DNA of 52,769 nt from Pantoea piersonii (GCF_003612015.1 NZ_RARB01000014.1:984-53752); one strand, 5' to 3'; counted from the stretch's first letter, positions 1 through 9,294 are shown. Numbers and translations: made by a program. Notes: generated from the letters alone by a model not told the origin.

Positions 1-176
1 CAGATTATAACCGTCGCTCAATAGCGGAAACGGCGATGTACCGGGTAAAACAGCTGTCCGGAGGTTCACTGACGCTGCGTGACTACGATGGTCAGGTTGC
101 AGAGGCTATGGCCCTGGTACGAGCGCTGAACAAAATGACGAAAGCAGGTATGGCTGAAAGCGTGCGTGTTGCCTGA
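1..176 (+). CDS. IS5-family transposase, C-terminal fragment (cut by window edge)
   Basis: The frame is open from the first base (codons start at base 3) to TGA at 174-176, giving about 57 residues. It contains NRRSIAETAMYRVKQLSG, the C-terminal Y-R-K segment typical of DDE transposases of the IS5 family, and ends ESVRVA. The protein would cut and paste its own element by acting on the terminal inverted repeats. The rest of the gene, including the catalytic aspartates, lies upstream of the window. Confidence 0.85.
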   Translation, partial: DYNRRSIAETAMYRVKQLSGGSLTLRDYDGQVAEAMALVRALNKMTKAGMAESVRVA

Positions 177-231
177 AAACACAACCCGCTACGGGGAGAC
201 TTACCCGAAATCTGAATTATTCAACAAAGCC
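1..231 (+). mobile_element. 3' end of an IS5-family (IS903-like) insertion sequence
   Basis: The window opens inside an insertion sequence. The transposase reading frame ends at 176, and the element closes at 231 with GAATTATTCAACAAAGCC. Its reverse complement starts GGCTTTGTTGAATAA, the known terminal inverted repeat of the IS903 group of the IS5 family. The left end lies outside the window, so length and target duplication cannot be judged. Confidence 0.85.
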
Positions 232-327
232 AATTTTCATCAAAAATGTCCGCGAAAAGCGGACATGTAAAATTTACAGCCTTCTGTGTGCACTATGAGA
301 TGTGAGCTGAACTCATAACGTACCGAA

Positions 328-633
328 TTAAATACCTTTTGCCGCAATCAAAACCGCAGGATGAATGTGTGGCTCTTCTGCCAGCAGAGCGGGTACGGTA
401 GCGAATATTTGTTTAGCTGCTTCACCGGACATATGGAGTTCTCTTGAGTCTGTACTACTGAACAGATCCACAAGGAAAACCGTTTCAGGACTCGTTTCTG
501 AACGGATCACCAGCCAGTGAGTGGTGCCCTCTTCTGCATTAACATGAGGCAAAGCAGCGGCTATGCGCTCTGCTACTTCAGCGCCTTTTCCTTCTCTCGC
601 TTTAAATGAAATCAGTCCTGCTGTTGTACTCAT
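328..633 (-). CDS. Antibiotic biosynthesis monooxygenase (ABM) family protein, YgiN-like
   Basis: A 101-residue protein of typical single ABM-domain length (dimeric alpha/beta ferredoxin-like fold). Seen: an N-terminal strand (AGLISFKAREGKGAEV), the central THWLVIRSETSPETVFLVDLF strand pair, and a C-terminal HIHPAVLIAAKG. Relatives include quinol monooxygenase YgiN and small cofactor-free oxygenases acting on quinols or polyketides; substrate cannot be read from sequence. It is divergent from the GlxA-like regulator gene across 125 bp, so that regulator is a plausible controller. AGGAG (rev. comp. of ctcct at 651-655) is a ribosome site suited to the ATG at 633. Its neighbours are all redox enzymes, suggesting a role in quinone or electrophile handling. 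Confidence 0.75.
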   Translation of the reverse strand: MSTTAGLISFKAREGKGAEVAERIAAALPHVNAEEGTTHWLVIRSETSPETVFLVDLFSSTDSRELHMSGEAAKQIFATVPALLAEEPHIHPAVLIAAKGI

Positions 634-758
634 TGTTTCTTTCTCCTGTTGTAATAATCATGGCTTTCTTACGAGAATTATTGTATCAGGGTTAGGCAAC
701 ATGGCACTGTGGCGAATCTGCCATTAAACCGGCTTTTTCGGCCAGCTACAGGACTGAG

Positions 759-1745
759 ATGAAAAAGATAGTCATTATTGCTTCCCCGGGATGCCTTGCT
801 TCAGGCTATACCGGGCTGGCTGATATGTTCTCTCTTGCCGGAAGAGCCATATCAGCTGCTCGCAAGGAGCCGTCACCCTTTAATATCATGACAGCAAGTC
901 CGGACGGGCAGCCTGTGACCGACGGAAGCGGGCGGTTACTGACCGCCGATGCGGCACTGGCAGATATCAAATCATGCGATGCGGTTCTGATCCCCGGGTT
1001 TGTACCCGATGCATCAAACACGCCGCCACAGCTCGGTAAACTGGGCAGCATAGCGTCATGGATACGGCAACAGTACGTGCATGGCGCGCTGGCTTGTGGC
1101 TCGTGCAGCGGAGTGTTTATGCTGGGCGAGGCGGGGCTGCTCAACGGCAAAAAATGTACGACAACCTGGTGGCTGTACGATGAGCTCAAGCGCCGTTACC
1201 CCCGGGCAAACGCCATCTGGGGCAATGCTCTGACTGAGGATAACCGTATAGTTACGGCTGGCGGGCCGCTTTCATGGATTGATGTGGCCTTACACGTTGT
1301 GCGTCAGCTTGAGGGGACGGAGGCTGCGCGCATTGCAGCAGAATTTGCTGTAGTGGATACAACGCCTCTCGCAAGGGCTGTTTATATGCCCACCGCGCAC
1401 CTCAGCCGGCCGGACAGTATTCTGCCCGGTGCAGAATTTTTTATAAGGCAGGAAGCATCAACGCTGCTTACCACAAGAGAGCTGTGCCGGCGCCTTGCCA
1501 TTTCGGAGCGAACCTTTCACAGGCGTATAAAGGCGGAAACAGGCGAGTCACCGAAACAGTTTATCGACAGGATCAGGTGTGAAATGGCAAGGCTGGCACT
1601 TGAAACATCCGCTAAAACCATAAAGCAGATCGCAGCTGATGCAGGTTACGCGGATGAGGGCAGTTTCAGGAGGGTCTTCAGCCGGATGACCGGTATGAAT
1701 CCGGCATTATACCGCCGTTGGGTGAAAGACCGTACCCGGGAATAA
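759..1745 (+). CDS. GlxA-family AraC-type transcriptional regulator with DJ-1/PfpI domain
   Basis: A 328-residue protein. Residues about 3-185 form a DJ-1/PfpI (class I glutamine amidotransferase-like) domain: an N-terminal KIVIIASPGCLASG strand, then the GALACGSCSGVFMLGEAGLL nucleophile elbow with Cys. Residues about 230-325 form an AraC-type double helix-turn-helix: LTTRELCRRLAISERTFHRRIK, then TIKQIAADAGYADEGSFRRVFSR. The family binds DNA and senses small molecules through the PfpI-like domain. The gene is divergent from the ABM monooxygenase gene and probably regulates it. It lies upstream of, but is separated from, the MDR/SDR genes by an iteron-like array and a gene fragment. Length is normal and no damage is seen. 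Confidence 0.9.
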   Translation: MKKIVIIASPGCLASGYTGLADMFSLAGRAISAARKEPSPFNIMTASPDGQPVTDGSGRLLTADAALADIKSCDAVLIPGFVPDASNTPPQLGKLGSIASWIRQQYVHGALACGSCSGVFMLGEAGLLNGKKCTTTWWLYDELKRRYPRANAIWGNALTEDNRIVTAGGPLSWIDVALHVVRQLEGTEAARIAAEFAVVDTTPLARAVYMPTAHLSRPDSILPGAEFFIRQEASTLLTTRELCRRLAISERTFHRRIKAETGESPKQFIDRIRCEMARLALETSAKTIKQIAADAGYADEGSFRRVFSRMTGMNPALYRRWVKDRTRE

Positions 1746-1823
1746 TGCACAGTAGGGCCGGGAGGTATCCGCGCGGAATTATGAGACGTCCTGACAGCAC
1801 AGTGCTGCCAGGACTGTGCTGTG

Positions 1824-2150
<327 letters not shown>

Positions 2151-2289
2151 CTGAAAACACGCCAGGCTATCCCAACGGCATATCTGATTGGTGTTAATTT
2201 TGGAATTATAAAATCCACACTGTGCCATTAAATGGATGACTGGTTCCTGTTATCTTCTGTCCGTCCTCAATTACATAACAGGAATACGC

Positions 2290-3285
2290 ATGAACCAGAC
2301 AATGACTGCTCTCGTACTCGAAAATTTCGGTGATGATAAATTTGCCCGTAAAGAACTCCCGGTGCCACAACCACAGGCTGGTCAGGTTCTGGTGCGTGTT
2401 CATGCCAGCGGTGTAAACCCGATTGATTATAAAATTCGTCTTGGAGAGGCTCCGTACGCCATGCCTCAGCTCCCTGCTGTGCAGGGTACTGATATGGCAG
2501 GGGAAGTGGTTGCTGTCGGTGAAGGCGTAACCCAGTTCCGTGTTGGAGATGAAGTCTACGGCCTGACCGGTGGCGTTCGCGGCCTTCAGGGTTCACTGGC
2601 TGAGTTCATTGCTGCAGATGCAGACCTGCTTGCCATCAAACCACGTAACCTTTCCATGCGTGAAGCCGCAGCTCTGCCGTTAACGTTCCTCACGGCATGG
2701 TCTGGCCTTGTTGATAATGCCAATGTACAGGCTGGTCAACATGTGCTGGTACAGGGTGGCGCCGGTGGCGTAGGTAACATGGTTGTCCAGCTGGCAAATG
2801 CACTCGGTGCAAAAGTTGCTGCAACCGCATGTACGGCAGATCAGGAGCTGATTACAACGCTGGGCGCATTCCCGCTGGATTACACAAAGGTTTCCACGCA
2901 GGACATCATTGAGCAATGCACCGATGGTGAAGGCTTTGATATCGTTTACGATACGGTTGGTGGCCCTGTCCTCGACGCCTCACTTTCCATGACGCGCTAT
3001 TACGGCCATATCACCAGCTGTGCTGCATTTGGTGACCATAACCTGGCAACGTCATCGCTGCGTTGTGCAACCCTGTCGGGTGTATTTATTCTGCTGCCAA
3101 TGCTCACAGGTGAACGTCGTGCTCATCACGGTGAAGTTCTGAAAACCGCCACCCGTCTGGTTGAAGAAGGCAAAATTCGTCCGGTCGTTGATGCTCGTCA
3201 TTTCTCACTAGACCAGGCCATTGATGCCCACCACGCAGTTCAGGATGGTTCAGCTTCCATCAAGGTTGTGATTAATGTCATTTAA
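2290..3285 (+). CDS. Zinc-independent MDR-superfamily oxidoreductase (quinone reductase-like)
   Basis: A 331-residue protein; the ATG at 2290 is preferred because AGGA at 2279-2282 lies 7 bases upstream. N-terminal GroES-like domain at about 5-125 (VRVHASGVNPIDYKIRLGE, then LPAVQGTDMAGEVVAVGEGV) and a Rossmann domain at about 140-280 with the NADPH-binding GGAGGVGNMVVQLANALGAK. No cysteine-rich zinc-binding lobe is present, so it belongs with NADPH:quinone oxidoreductases and not zinc alcohol dehydrogenases. It should reduce quinones or alpha,beta-unsaturated carbonyls in the cytosol. It overlaps the next gene by 11 bases and is probably co-transcribed with it. Substrate is unknown. Confidence 0.88.
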   Translation: MNQTMTALVLENFGDDKFARKELPVPQPQAGQVLVRVHASGVNPIDYKIRLGEAPYAMPQLPAVQGTDMAGEVVAVGEGVTQFRVGDEVYGLTGGVRGLQGSLAEFIAADADLLAIKPRNLSMREAAALPLTFLTAWSGLVDNANVQAGQHVLVQGGAGGVGNMVVQLANALGAKVAATACTADQELITTLGAFPLDYTKVSTQDIIEQCTDGEGFDIVYDTVGGPVLDASLSMTRYYGHITSCAAFGDHNLATSSLRCATLSGVFILLPMLTGERRAHHGEVLKTATRLVEEGKIRPVVDARHFSLDQAIDAHHAVQDGSASIKVVINVI

Positions 3286-4294
3286 CGGCCTGATGGCGAG
3301 AACCTGGCGCTTTAACTGCACCGGAGAAGCCGACGTCCTTGAACTCGAAAACCTGCCTGTTGCCTTACCGGCAGCAGGTGAGGTGCTGATTCAGATGAAA
3401 GCTATCGGTCTTAACCGGGCAGACACTATGTTCAGACGGGGTACTTATATCGAGAAGGCCGTATTTCCCTCTCGCCTTGGTTACGAAGGTGCTGGCGTGG
3501 TGCTGGCTACGGGCGAAGGTGTTAAGCAGTTCTCTCCCGGAGATAATGTTTCAGTGTTGCCTTCTGACAGCTTGGCGCGTTTTGGCACTTGCGCAGATAA
3601 GCTGCTGATCCCTGAAAGCTATCTGGTGCATAAACCTGACAGTCTGAGCTGGGAAGAAGCCTCATCAGTATGGATGCAATACCTTACCGCCTGGGGTGGG
3701 ATCATGCATGCCGGGGAATTGACAAAGGGTGCGTCCGTACTGGTCACTGCTGCATCAAGCAGTGTTGGCCTGGCTGCAGTTCAGATTGCAGAAGCTGGCG
3801 GGGCCAGAGTGATTGCCAGCACCCTGACGGTGGAGAAAAAGGAACGTCTGCTTGCCTTAGGTGTGAAAGATGTCATTGCCAGTGAAGATGAACCTGACCT
3901 CTATCAGGCGATTGTTTCGCGGTTAGGGGGTGAACATCTTGATATCGTGTTTGATGCTGTTGGTGGATCTCAGATTGAACGTATCGCACAGGCCATGTCC
4001 GCAAAAGGACGTATGGTCATGCATGGTGCGCTGAGTCCTGATGTAACGCCTTTTCCTCTGCGACTGGCATTACGCAAGAGTCTCACTATGCGGGGCTTCC
4101 TTTTTTTGGAAGTGTTGAATGATCCAGCCATTCGGGAAAAAGCAAAGCGTTTTATCCTGAGCTGCATGGGGGCCGGTTTTCTGAAGCCACAGATAGATAA
4201 ATGCTTTAAATTTGAAGAGCTACGGGAAGCACACCAGTATCTCGAATCAAATCAACAAATCGGAAAGATCATTGTCAGGGTTGATCCTGTCTGA
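3275..4294 (+). CDS. MDR-superfamily NADPH-dependent oxidoreductase (second copy, quinone reductase-like)
   Basis: A 339-residue protein with the same fold as its upstream neighbour but clearly diverged. GroES-like domain: KAIGLNRADTMFRRGTY and LGYEGAGVVLATGEGV, residues about 45-90. Nucleotide-binding segment: SVLVTAASSSVGLAAVQIAE, in which the usual GGAGGVG is replaced by AASSSVG, a variant common in zinc-free quinone reductases. The start ATG lies within the last codons of the preceding gene, implying translational coupling; a second ATG at 3293 is possible. A perfect hairpin terminator follows directly. The pair likely detoxifies quinones or related electrophiles under the neighbouring LysR regulator; this role is inferred. 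Confidence 0.88.
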   Translation: MSFNGLMARTWRFNCTGEADVLELENLPVALPAAGEVLIQMKAIGLNRADTMFRRGTYIEKAVFPSRLGYEGAGVVLATGEGVKQFSPGDNVSVLPSDSLARFGTCADKLLIPESYLVHKPDSLSWEEASSVWMQYLTAWGGIMHAGELTKGASVLVTAASSSVGLAAVQIAEAGGARVIASTLTVEKKERLLALGVKDVIASEDEPDLYQAIVSRLGGEHLDIVFDAVGGSQIERIAQAMSAKGRMVMHGALSPDVTPFPLRLALRKSLTMRGFLFLEVLNDPAIREKAKRFILSCMGAGFLKPQIDKCFKFEELREAHQYLESNQQIGKIIVRVDPV

Positions 4295-4296
4295 AT

Positions 4297-4324
4297 AAAC
4301 CTGACCCCTTTTCGGGTCAGGTTT
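4297..4324. terminator. Bidirectional intrinsic terminator between convergent genes
   Basis: AAACCTGACCC (4297-4307), a 6-base loop, then GGGTCAGGTTT (4314-4324) make a perfect 11-bp stem ending in A and T runs on either side. It lies between the MDR gene (ends 4294) and the convergent LysR gene, whose stop codon is inside the right arm. It can end transcription from both sides. Confidence 0.85.
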
Positions 4325-5216
4325 CCAGTTCACCCAGCACGTCTACAAGATAGTCAAACAGCGCTCTGATCCTCAATGGCGTTGGCCCACGCTGAGGGCG
4401 GTAAAGGTACAACCGCCAGACGGGTGACGTCTCCTCGGTGAGTATCTGAATAAGCTTGCCACTTTTAAGCCACGGCAGAACTAAAAATCCCGGCATATGC
4501 CCAAATCCAACACCGGCCAGAATAGCCTGGAACTCAGCCTCAAGATCATCGGCAATAAAGCGAGGTTTCGACGGGATGAAGCTGCGGCTTTCGGTAAATG
4601 TCCAGGGCCAATAGCGACCCGTCTTATGATCAAACAATGCCGTCAGAGGATAGGAATCCAGCTCAGCGATGCTGGCAGGCATTCCAACCTTATCAATCAG
4701 CTCAGGTGTACCGACAGGGTAAAAATGAATCTTTGCCAGTTCGCGCGCCACATACCGGTTGTCATGCAAAAATCCAAAACGGATACCTATATCGATACGT
4801 TCATCGATAACATCGCTGTGCGAGTCGGTCAGCACACAGTCCACCACGATATCCGGGTACTGACGCGCAAATTCAGCCAGTGCAGGAACAACCAGTTTTC
4901 GGCCTAATACCGAAGACACAGTTAATCTCACCGTCCCCCCCATTTCATCAGTTTTATCCTTAACGCCTTTTACTAACAGCGAATCAAGAGAGTCAACCGC
5001 CTGGCGCGCCTGTTTTGCAAGACGTTCTCCATCTGCAGTTATCTTTATTTGTCGGGTACTCCGGTAAAATAAAATTTCTCCCCGCAGCTCTTCAAGTTCC
5101 TTTACTGCCCGGGTGACTGCCTGGGGTGATATCCCCAGTAGCATCGCCGCTTCCTTAAAATTTCGTGATTCGGCAGCCATGCAAAAAATACGCAGCATCT
5201 CCAGCTTGTTTTGCAT
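4317..5216 (-). CDS. LysR-family transcriptional regulator
   Basis: A 299-residue protein of normal LysR length. Winged helix-turn-helix at residues about 1-60 (EMLRIFCMAAESRNFKEAAM, then ISPQAVTRAVKELEE) and a periplasmic-binding-protein-like effector domain at about 90-295 (GTVRLTVSSVLGRKLVVPAL). The start MQNKLEM at 5216 is chosen over an upstream ATG because GGAG lies about 8 bases before it and because this is where LysR family members begin. The gene is divergent from the SDR gene at 5353 (136-bp gap) and convergent with the MDR pair. LysR proteins usually control the divergent neighbour, so it probably activates the SDR in response to a small molecule, perhaps a quinone. Confidence 0.92.
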   Translation of the reverse strand: MQNKLEMLRIFCMAAESRNFKEAAMLLGISPQAVTRAVKELEELRGEILFYRSTRQIKITADGERLAKQARQAVDSLDSLLVKGVKDKTDEMGGTVRLTVSSVLGRKLVVPALAEFARQYPDIVVDCVLTDSHSDVIDERIDIGIRFGFLHDNRYVARELAKIHFYPVGTPELIDKVGMPASIAELDSYPLTALFDHKTGRYWPWTFTESRSFIPSKPRFIADDLEAEFQAILAGVGFGHMPGFLVLPWLKSGKLIQILTEETSPVWRLYLYRPQRGPTPLRIRALFDYLVDVLGELET

Positions 5217-5352
5217 CGTAGCAGCTCCTTGAAGTTCCATGGTTCCATATTTAGGAATTCTGAAAGGTATTAATTTCCATTTATTATGCCACTTTGCGCT
5301 GCGATACTTAACCCCGTTCAGAAAGCAATAATTCATTTCAGAGGCTAATACG

Positions 5353-6093
5353 ATGAATAATATCGATAAAAAGGTTGTCATCATTACAGGTGCGAGCAGT
5401 GGACTGGGTGAAGCTACAGCCCTGAACCTGGCAAAAAAAGGCGCTATTCTGGTGTTGTCTGCTCGCCGCAAGGAGCGTCTCGACCAACTGGCTGCCCGGA
5501 TTATTGCTGATGGTGGCCAGGCTATTGCTGTTGAAGCTGATGTGACGCGTAAAGCAGATGTCCAGAATATTATCGACAAAGCCATTGAAGCTTTTGGCCG
5601 TGTTGACGTGATGGTGAATAACGCGGGTCTGATGTCGATAGCTCCACTCAGTCTTGCCAAAACCGACGAGTGGGATCGCATGATTGATATCAACATCAAA
5701 GGCGTTCTTTATGGTATTGCGGCAGCCCTTCCTGTTTTTGAAAAGCAGCAATCCGGTCATTTCATTAATCTGGCGTCGGTTGCAGGTATCAAGGTATTCA
5801 GCCCTGGCGGCACGGTGTATAGCGGGACCAAATTCGCGGTGAAGGCTATCTCTGAGGGTCTGCGTCATGAAGTGGGTGCGCATATTCGCACGACCACTAT
5901 CTGTCCCGGAGCCATCGACAGTGAGCTGAAGCTGGGGAGTTCTGACCAGGATAGTTCAAACTTCGTCATCGACTTCTATAAACAAGCTATTCCTGCCGAT
6001 TCGGTAGCAAGAGCGATTACCTATGCCATCGAGCAACCTGCCGATGTTGATATCAACGAAATTGTTTTGCGCCCAACCTCTCAGGAATTCTAA
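5353..6093 (+). CDS. Short-chain dehydrogenase/reductase (SDR, classical)
   Basis: A 246-residue classical SDR. Cofactor motif TGASSGLGE at residues 13-21, NNAG at about 89-92, catalytic Ser in NLASVAG at about 140, and YSGTK (Tyr-x-x-x-Lys) at about 156-160. An arginine pair after the second strand (SARRKER) favours NADPH. It reduces carbonyls or oxidises alcohols in the cytosol; the substrate is not predictable. Divergent from the LysR gene, which is its likely regulator, and followed by a hairpin. With the two MDR enzymes, the ABM enzyme and the GlxA-like regulator it forms a redox block. Confidence 0.9.
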   Translation: MNNIDKKVVIITGASSGLGEATALNLAKKGAILVLSARRKERLDQLAARIIADGGQAIAVEADVTRKADVQNIIDKAIEAFGRVDVMVNNAGLMSIAPLSLAKTDEWDRMIDINIKGVLYGIAAALPVFEKQQSGHFINLASVAGIKVFSPGGTVYSGTKFAVKAISEGLRHEVGAHIRTTTICPGAIDSELKLGSSDQDSSNFVIDFYKQAIPADSVARAITYAIEQPADVDINEIVLRPTSQEF

Positions 6094-6141
6094 TTCCCCA
6101 AATCTGTAGCCACTCAGTGGTCATTTCCTGAATATTTATGT

Positions 6142-6184
6142 CATACCAGCCACTTCCGTGGATGAGCGGAAGTGGTCTGGTATG
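6142..6184 (+). terminator. Hairpin downstream of the SDR gene
   Basis: CATACCAG at 6142-6149 pairs with CTGGTATG at 6177-6184, and inside it CACTTCCG pairs with CGGAAGTG, with single mismatches. The stem is long and GC-rich but no T-run follows, so termination is likely but unproven. It ends 10 bases before the IS3-family element. Confidence 0.55.
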
Positions 6185-6257
6185 CATGTCATCATGAATC
6201 GCCACGGGTTTAACAGACACCTCGAAGTCATTTAAGATGACTTAAAGAGAGGTGCCC

Positions 6258-6536
6258 GTGAGCGGTAAACGTTATCCCGAAGAGTTTAAAATTGAAGCAG
6301 TCAAACAGGTTATTGATCGCGGTCATTCTGTTTTCAGCGTTGCAACACGTCTCGATATCACCACCCACAGCCTTTAAGCCTGGATAAAGAAGTACGGTCC
6401 GGACTCATCCACTAATAAAGAACAGTCAGATGCTCAGGCCGGGATCCGCCGACTCCAGAAGGAGCTGAAGCGGGTTACTGACGAACGGTACATATTAAAA
6501 AAAGCCGCGGCGTACTTCGCAATGCTGTCCGACTGA
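6258..6536 (+). pseudogene. IS3-family orfA with premature stop
   Basis: Starting at GTG 6258 the frame reads SGKRYPEEFKIEAVKQVIDR, a typical OrfA helix-turn-helix start. A TAA at 6375-6377 interrupts the motif HSL-stop-AWIKKYG, where a tyrosine codon (TAT or TAC) is expected. After the stop the same frame runs on with a leucine-zipper-like helix (GIRRLQKELKRVTDERYILK) to TGA 6534-6536. A run of seven A followed by G near 6496-6503 is the expected -1 frameshift site. A single base change appears to have inactivated the gene. Confidence 0.85.
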
Positions 6537-6592
6537 GGTACGCCTTTATTCGTGACAATTCCCGTTGCTGGCCTGTTCGTCTGCTCTGCAGG

Positions 6593-7405
6593 GTGCTGGA
6601 TGTTCATCCCAGTGGCTTTTACGCCTGGTTTAAGCGACCGTATTCTCAGCGCCATCAGGTAGATCTGAGACTGACGGGACAGATCAAACAGTTCTGGCTG
6701 GAGTCCGGTTGCGTTTATGGTTATCGCAAGATCCATCTGGACTTGCGGGATAGCGGGCAACAGTGCGGAGTGAACAGAGTCTGGCGACTGATGAATCGTG
6801 CCGGGATAAAGGCTCAGGTCGGGTACCGGAGCCCGCGGGCACGCAAAGGCGAGGCCAGTATCGTATCGCCCAACAGGCTCCAGCGACAGTTCAATCCGGA
6901 TGCTCCGGATAAGCGTTGGGTAACGGACATAACCTACATCAGGACCCACGAAGGCTGGCTGTATCTTGCGGTGGTTGTTGATCTGTTCTCACGCAAAATT
7001 ATCGGCTGGTCTATGCAATCCCGGATGACAAAGCATATTGTCCTGAACGCACTGCTGATGGCTGTATGGTGGCGTAATCCCCAAAAACAGGTGCTGGTTC
7101 ACTCGGACCAGGGCAGTCAGTACACAAGCCATGAGTGGCAGTCGTTCCTGAAATCACACGGCCTGGAGGGCAGCATGAGCCGTCGCGGTAACTGTCACGA
7201 TAATGCGGTTGCAGAAAGCTTTTTCCAGTTGCTGAAACGCGAACGGATAAAGAAAAAGATCTACGGAACGCGAGAAGCAGCCCGCAGCGATATTTTTGAT
7301 TACATCGAAATGTTTTATAACAGTAAGCGTCGGCATGGTTCGAGCAATCAGATGTCACCGACAGAGTATGAAAACCAGTATTATCAACGGCTCGGAAGTG
7401 TCTAG
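6593..7405 (+). CDS. IS3-family transposase OrfB (catalytic part)
   Basis: An integrase-like DDE protein of about 270 residues, in the -1 frame relative to orfA. Normally it is made as an OrfAB fusion by frameshifting, so the ATG given is only the first in frame. The DDE triad is visible: VTDITYI (first Asp), LVHSDQGSQYTS (second Asp) and NAVAESFFQLLKRE (Glu), followed by the C-terminal YNSKRRHGS motif of the family. The frame is intact, but because orfA contains a stop the complete transposase would need read-through. Confidence 0.9.
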   Translation: MLDVHPSGFYAWFKRPYSQRHQVDLRLTGQIKQFWLESGCVYGYRKIHLDLRDSGQQCGVNRVWRLMNRAGIKAQVGYRSPRARKGEASIVSPNRLQRQFNPDAPDKRWVTDITYIRTHEGWLYLAVVVDLFSRKIIGWSMQSRMTKHIVLNALLMAVWWRNPQKQVLVHSDQGSQYTSHEWQSFLKSHGLEGSMSRRGNCHDNAVAESFFQLLKRERIKKKIYGTREAARSDIFDYIEMFYNSKRRHGSSNQMSPTEYENQYYQRLGSV

Positions 7406-7534
7406 ATTATCCGTGGCGATTCAGGTGGCGCTATGCTGAAAAAGCAGTGTGGCTGAAGAACTGAGTTTTCCGGCGATTGCAGACAGGCCGATATAATAGG
7501 GCAACACTCTTTAGTTACTGAAAAGGATGACAAC

Positions 7535-7789
7535 ATGACGAACTCATACGGACAATGGACAATTAGTTATACTGACGCACTGCTGATCAGCGTGCTCACA
7601 CTCGTGGTGGTCTCTTTATGGTGGCAGATGGCTACTGACTTTTGCGCGTTGCGCCGCATGCGCCGGTCGGATGGTGTTCTGTCGCCGAAGCGGCTACGCT
7701 TTGCAAGCGTTAGCGTGATGCTGGAGTTCCTGATGGCAGCGTTGGTTTCCTTATGTGTGCTTCTGCTACTGAAGTTTCTATTTACGTAA
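7535..7789 (+). CDS. Small inner-membrane protein, two predicted transmembrane helices
   Basis: An 84-residue protein. Hydrophobic segments at about residues 14-30 (ALLISVLTLVVVSLWW) and 60-82 (MLEFLMAALVSLCVLLLLKF) flank a basic loop (LRRMRRSDGVLSPKRLR), giving a hairpin with the charged loop probably in the cytoplasm. AAGGAT lies upstream at a suitable distance. I do not recognise the family. It stands alone between an IS3-family element and the Cre-like remnant, and nothing nearby suggests its function. Confidence 0.55.
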   Translation: MTNSYGQWTISYTDALLISVLTLVVVSLWWQMATDFCALRRMRRSDGVLSPKRLRFASVSVMLEFLMAALVSLCVLLLLKFLFT

Positions 7790-8257
7790 CCTCTTAACGC
7801 TCTTTTCCTTCCCGCAATGTAAAGCGCTCGCTTACGGAGAGTAACAAACGGTTAACCTTAAAAGTTCAATAATAATCCCTTGCTAGTGCAGCTGAGCCAA
7901 CTGAGCCGCCATACAGGCAACGCTTACATGATAAAAACTGCGCCGTTATTTTTCACCCATCTCAAGCCGCATACCAGTGTTGATATTCATTACAGCAGCA
8001 GAGCTTATATACCGCTTCGCCGCATTAAGAGGCTGGTTAACTACAAAGGGATTTTGACGCTTCCAGATGCCATTTGCTGTTTTCTGATCGGTAACTACTA
8101 AATCAGCCATCTTTACTTGCCTTACAGAAGCAAGCGGTTCATCACGGCTCTGTCGGCACGGTATCGCTTGAAAGCGATATTACAGTGCTGCAATTTTCTG
8201 CCCCTGCAGTATTTCCGGAACCAGTAATAGCCGCTCAACGGTAACCCATTCCGGAAA
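7790..8257. other. Intergenic stretch with no convincing gene
   Basis: A 222-base open frame (7880-8101) lies here but has no recognisable motif and no ribosome site. I see no tRNA, large repeat or terminator. It probably represents degraded sequence between the membrane protein gene and the recombinase remnant. Confidence 0.4.
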
Positions 8258-9268
8258 TCAGTCGAACTGCTTCATCAGATCGATCATTGCCCCCGCATGC
8301 GCGTCAACGTGGCGGATATAACGCATCACCGTTTCCGGCTTTTTCCAGATTCCTTCCTGCATGATCTGTGCGGTACTGTATTTTTTCGTGGCCATATCGA
8401 TGGCGGGCACTGTGACCGGACTAGGCGCTGTAGCGGTTCTTGTTTGGCCGCACACAGCCGGCATCGCCGGCTTCCAGCCAGGCGCGGACAAAAATATCCT
8501 CCAGCGCCCGGGCGGAAAGCGGCTTTTCAGTCGCAGCGATTGCCCGGTTCGAGCGGTGAACCGGACCGAAGATGAAGGCGTCGGGTTCACCGGCCAGTCC
8601 CGAAAGCGTCAGCCATTCCGTAAGGCGCTGCGAGGAGTGGTCGCCCAGGGCCTTAATAAGCCCCCCGGTCATCACAATGGTTTTAGTCCACGCCACGTCC
8701 AGGATAATCCGGCCGTCCGCCGCGCGCGAAATGTCACGCACGCGCAGGCGGCCCAGCTCGCTGATACGCAGCAGGGTGGCGTAAGCAACGTGCAGAAAAG
8801 CAGGTCGCGCCGCTGCTGCAGGCGAGCGGAAACTGACCAGCACGCGTCGAGCGAGAGCAGGTTCTGCAGGCGGAAGGGAATGGCCTGACCGGCACGCTCG
8901 CCGACAGTAACAGCGGTACGGTTGATCTTCTTCACCGCCCGGAATACCTGCGGCGATGCGTTAGGCGGTATCAGTCCGGCGTTACGGTGTAACATGAAAA
9001 TGAGCGCGGCGTGCGTGCTGATGGTGGAGGAGGCGCGTCCGGACGCCTGCAGCCACAGCAGGTAATCGCGCAGATCCGCCGGCGCCATCGGCAGCAGCGC
9101 CCGGCCGTGCTCTGCGGCCCAGCGGCCGGCAATGCGCATCACGCTGAGGAGCTGCTGCCACGTATTGTCCGAAAAGGCTTCCCGATCGCTGACGAATTCG
9201 CGCAGCCGCCAGGTGATGTCGCCGTCCTCCGGGCCGGTCAGGCACGGCAGGAGTGCCGTATGTGTCAT
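8258..9268 (-). pseudogene. Cre-like tyrosine recombinase, broken by a frameshift, a stop and a small deletion
   Basis: Three adjacent frames on this strand together match phage P1 Cre along most of its length. The N-terminal part (FVSDREAFSDNTWQQLLSV, DLRDYLLWLQASGR, VGERAGQAIPF) aligns with Cre residues about 30-150. The middle part has TLLRISELGRLRVRDISR, with the first catalytic Arg. The last part (TAQIMQEG, VMRYIRHVDAHAGAMIDLM) carries the catalytic Tyr region. Damage: a frame change near 8770-8840, a stop where Cre has Trp before SGHSAR (around 8427), and loss of a few bases just after SGHSAR. Such enzymes resolve plasmid multimers; this copy should be dead. A large inverted repeat lies 27 bp upstream. 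Confidence 0.85.
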
Positions 9269-9294
9269 GTTTCCGCCGATTATCCGTCTGGCGT

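Larger units (their letters stand above)
6195..7423 (+). mobile_element. IS3-family insertion sequence (1,229 bp), probably inactive
   Basis: The left end TGAATCGCCACGG (6195-6207) and the right end CCGTGGCGATTCA (7411-7423) are perfect 13-bp terminal inverted repeats. Two overlapping frames, orfA and orfB, with an A7G slippery run between them, are the hallmark of the IS3 family. OrfA carries an internal stop codon, so this copy should not make a full OrfAB transposase. No obvious 3-4 bp target duplication is seen next to the ends. Confidence 0.9.

Noticed and set aside
806..1189. 127-aa open frame on the minus strand
   Set aside because: It lies wholly inside the GlxA-like gene, and its translation lacks any motif; a shadow frame of GC-rich coding sequence.
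7880..8101. 73-aa open frame
   Set aside because: No ribosome site, no motif, and composition like non-coding DNA.
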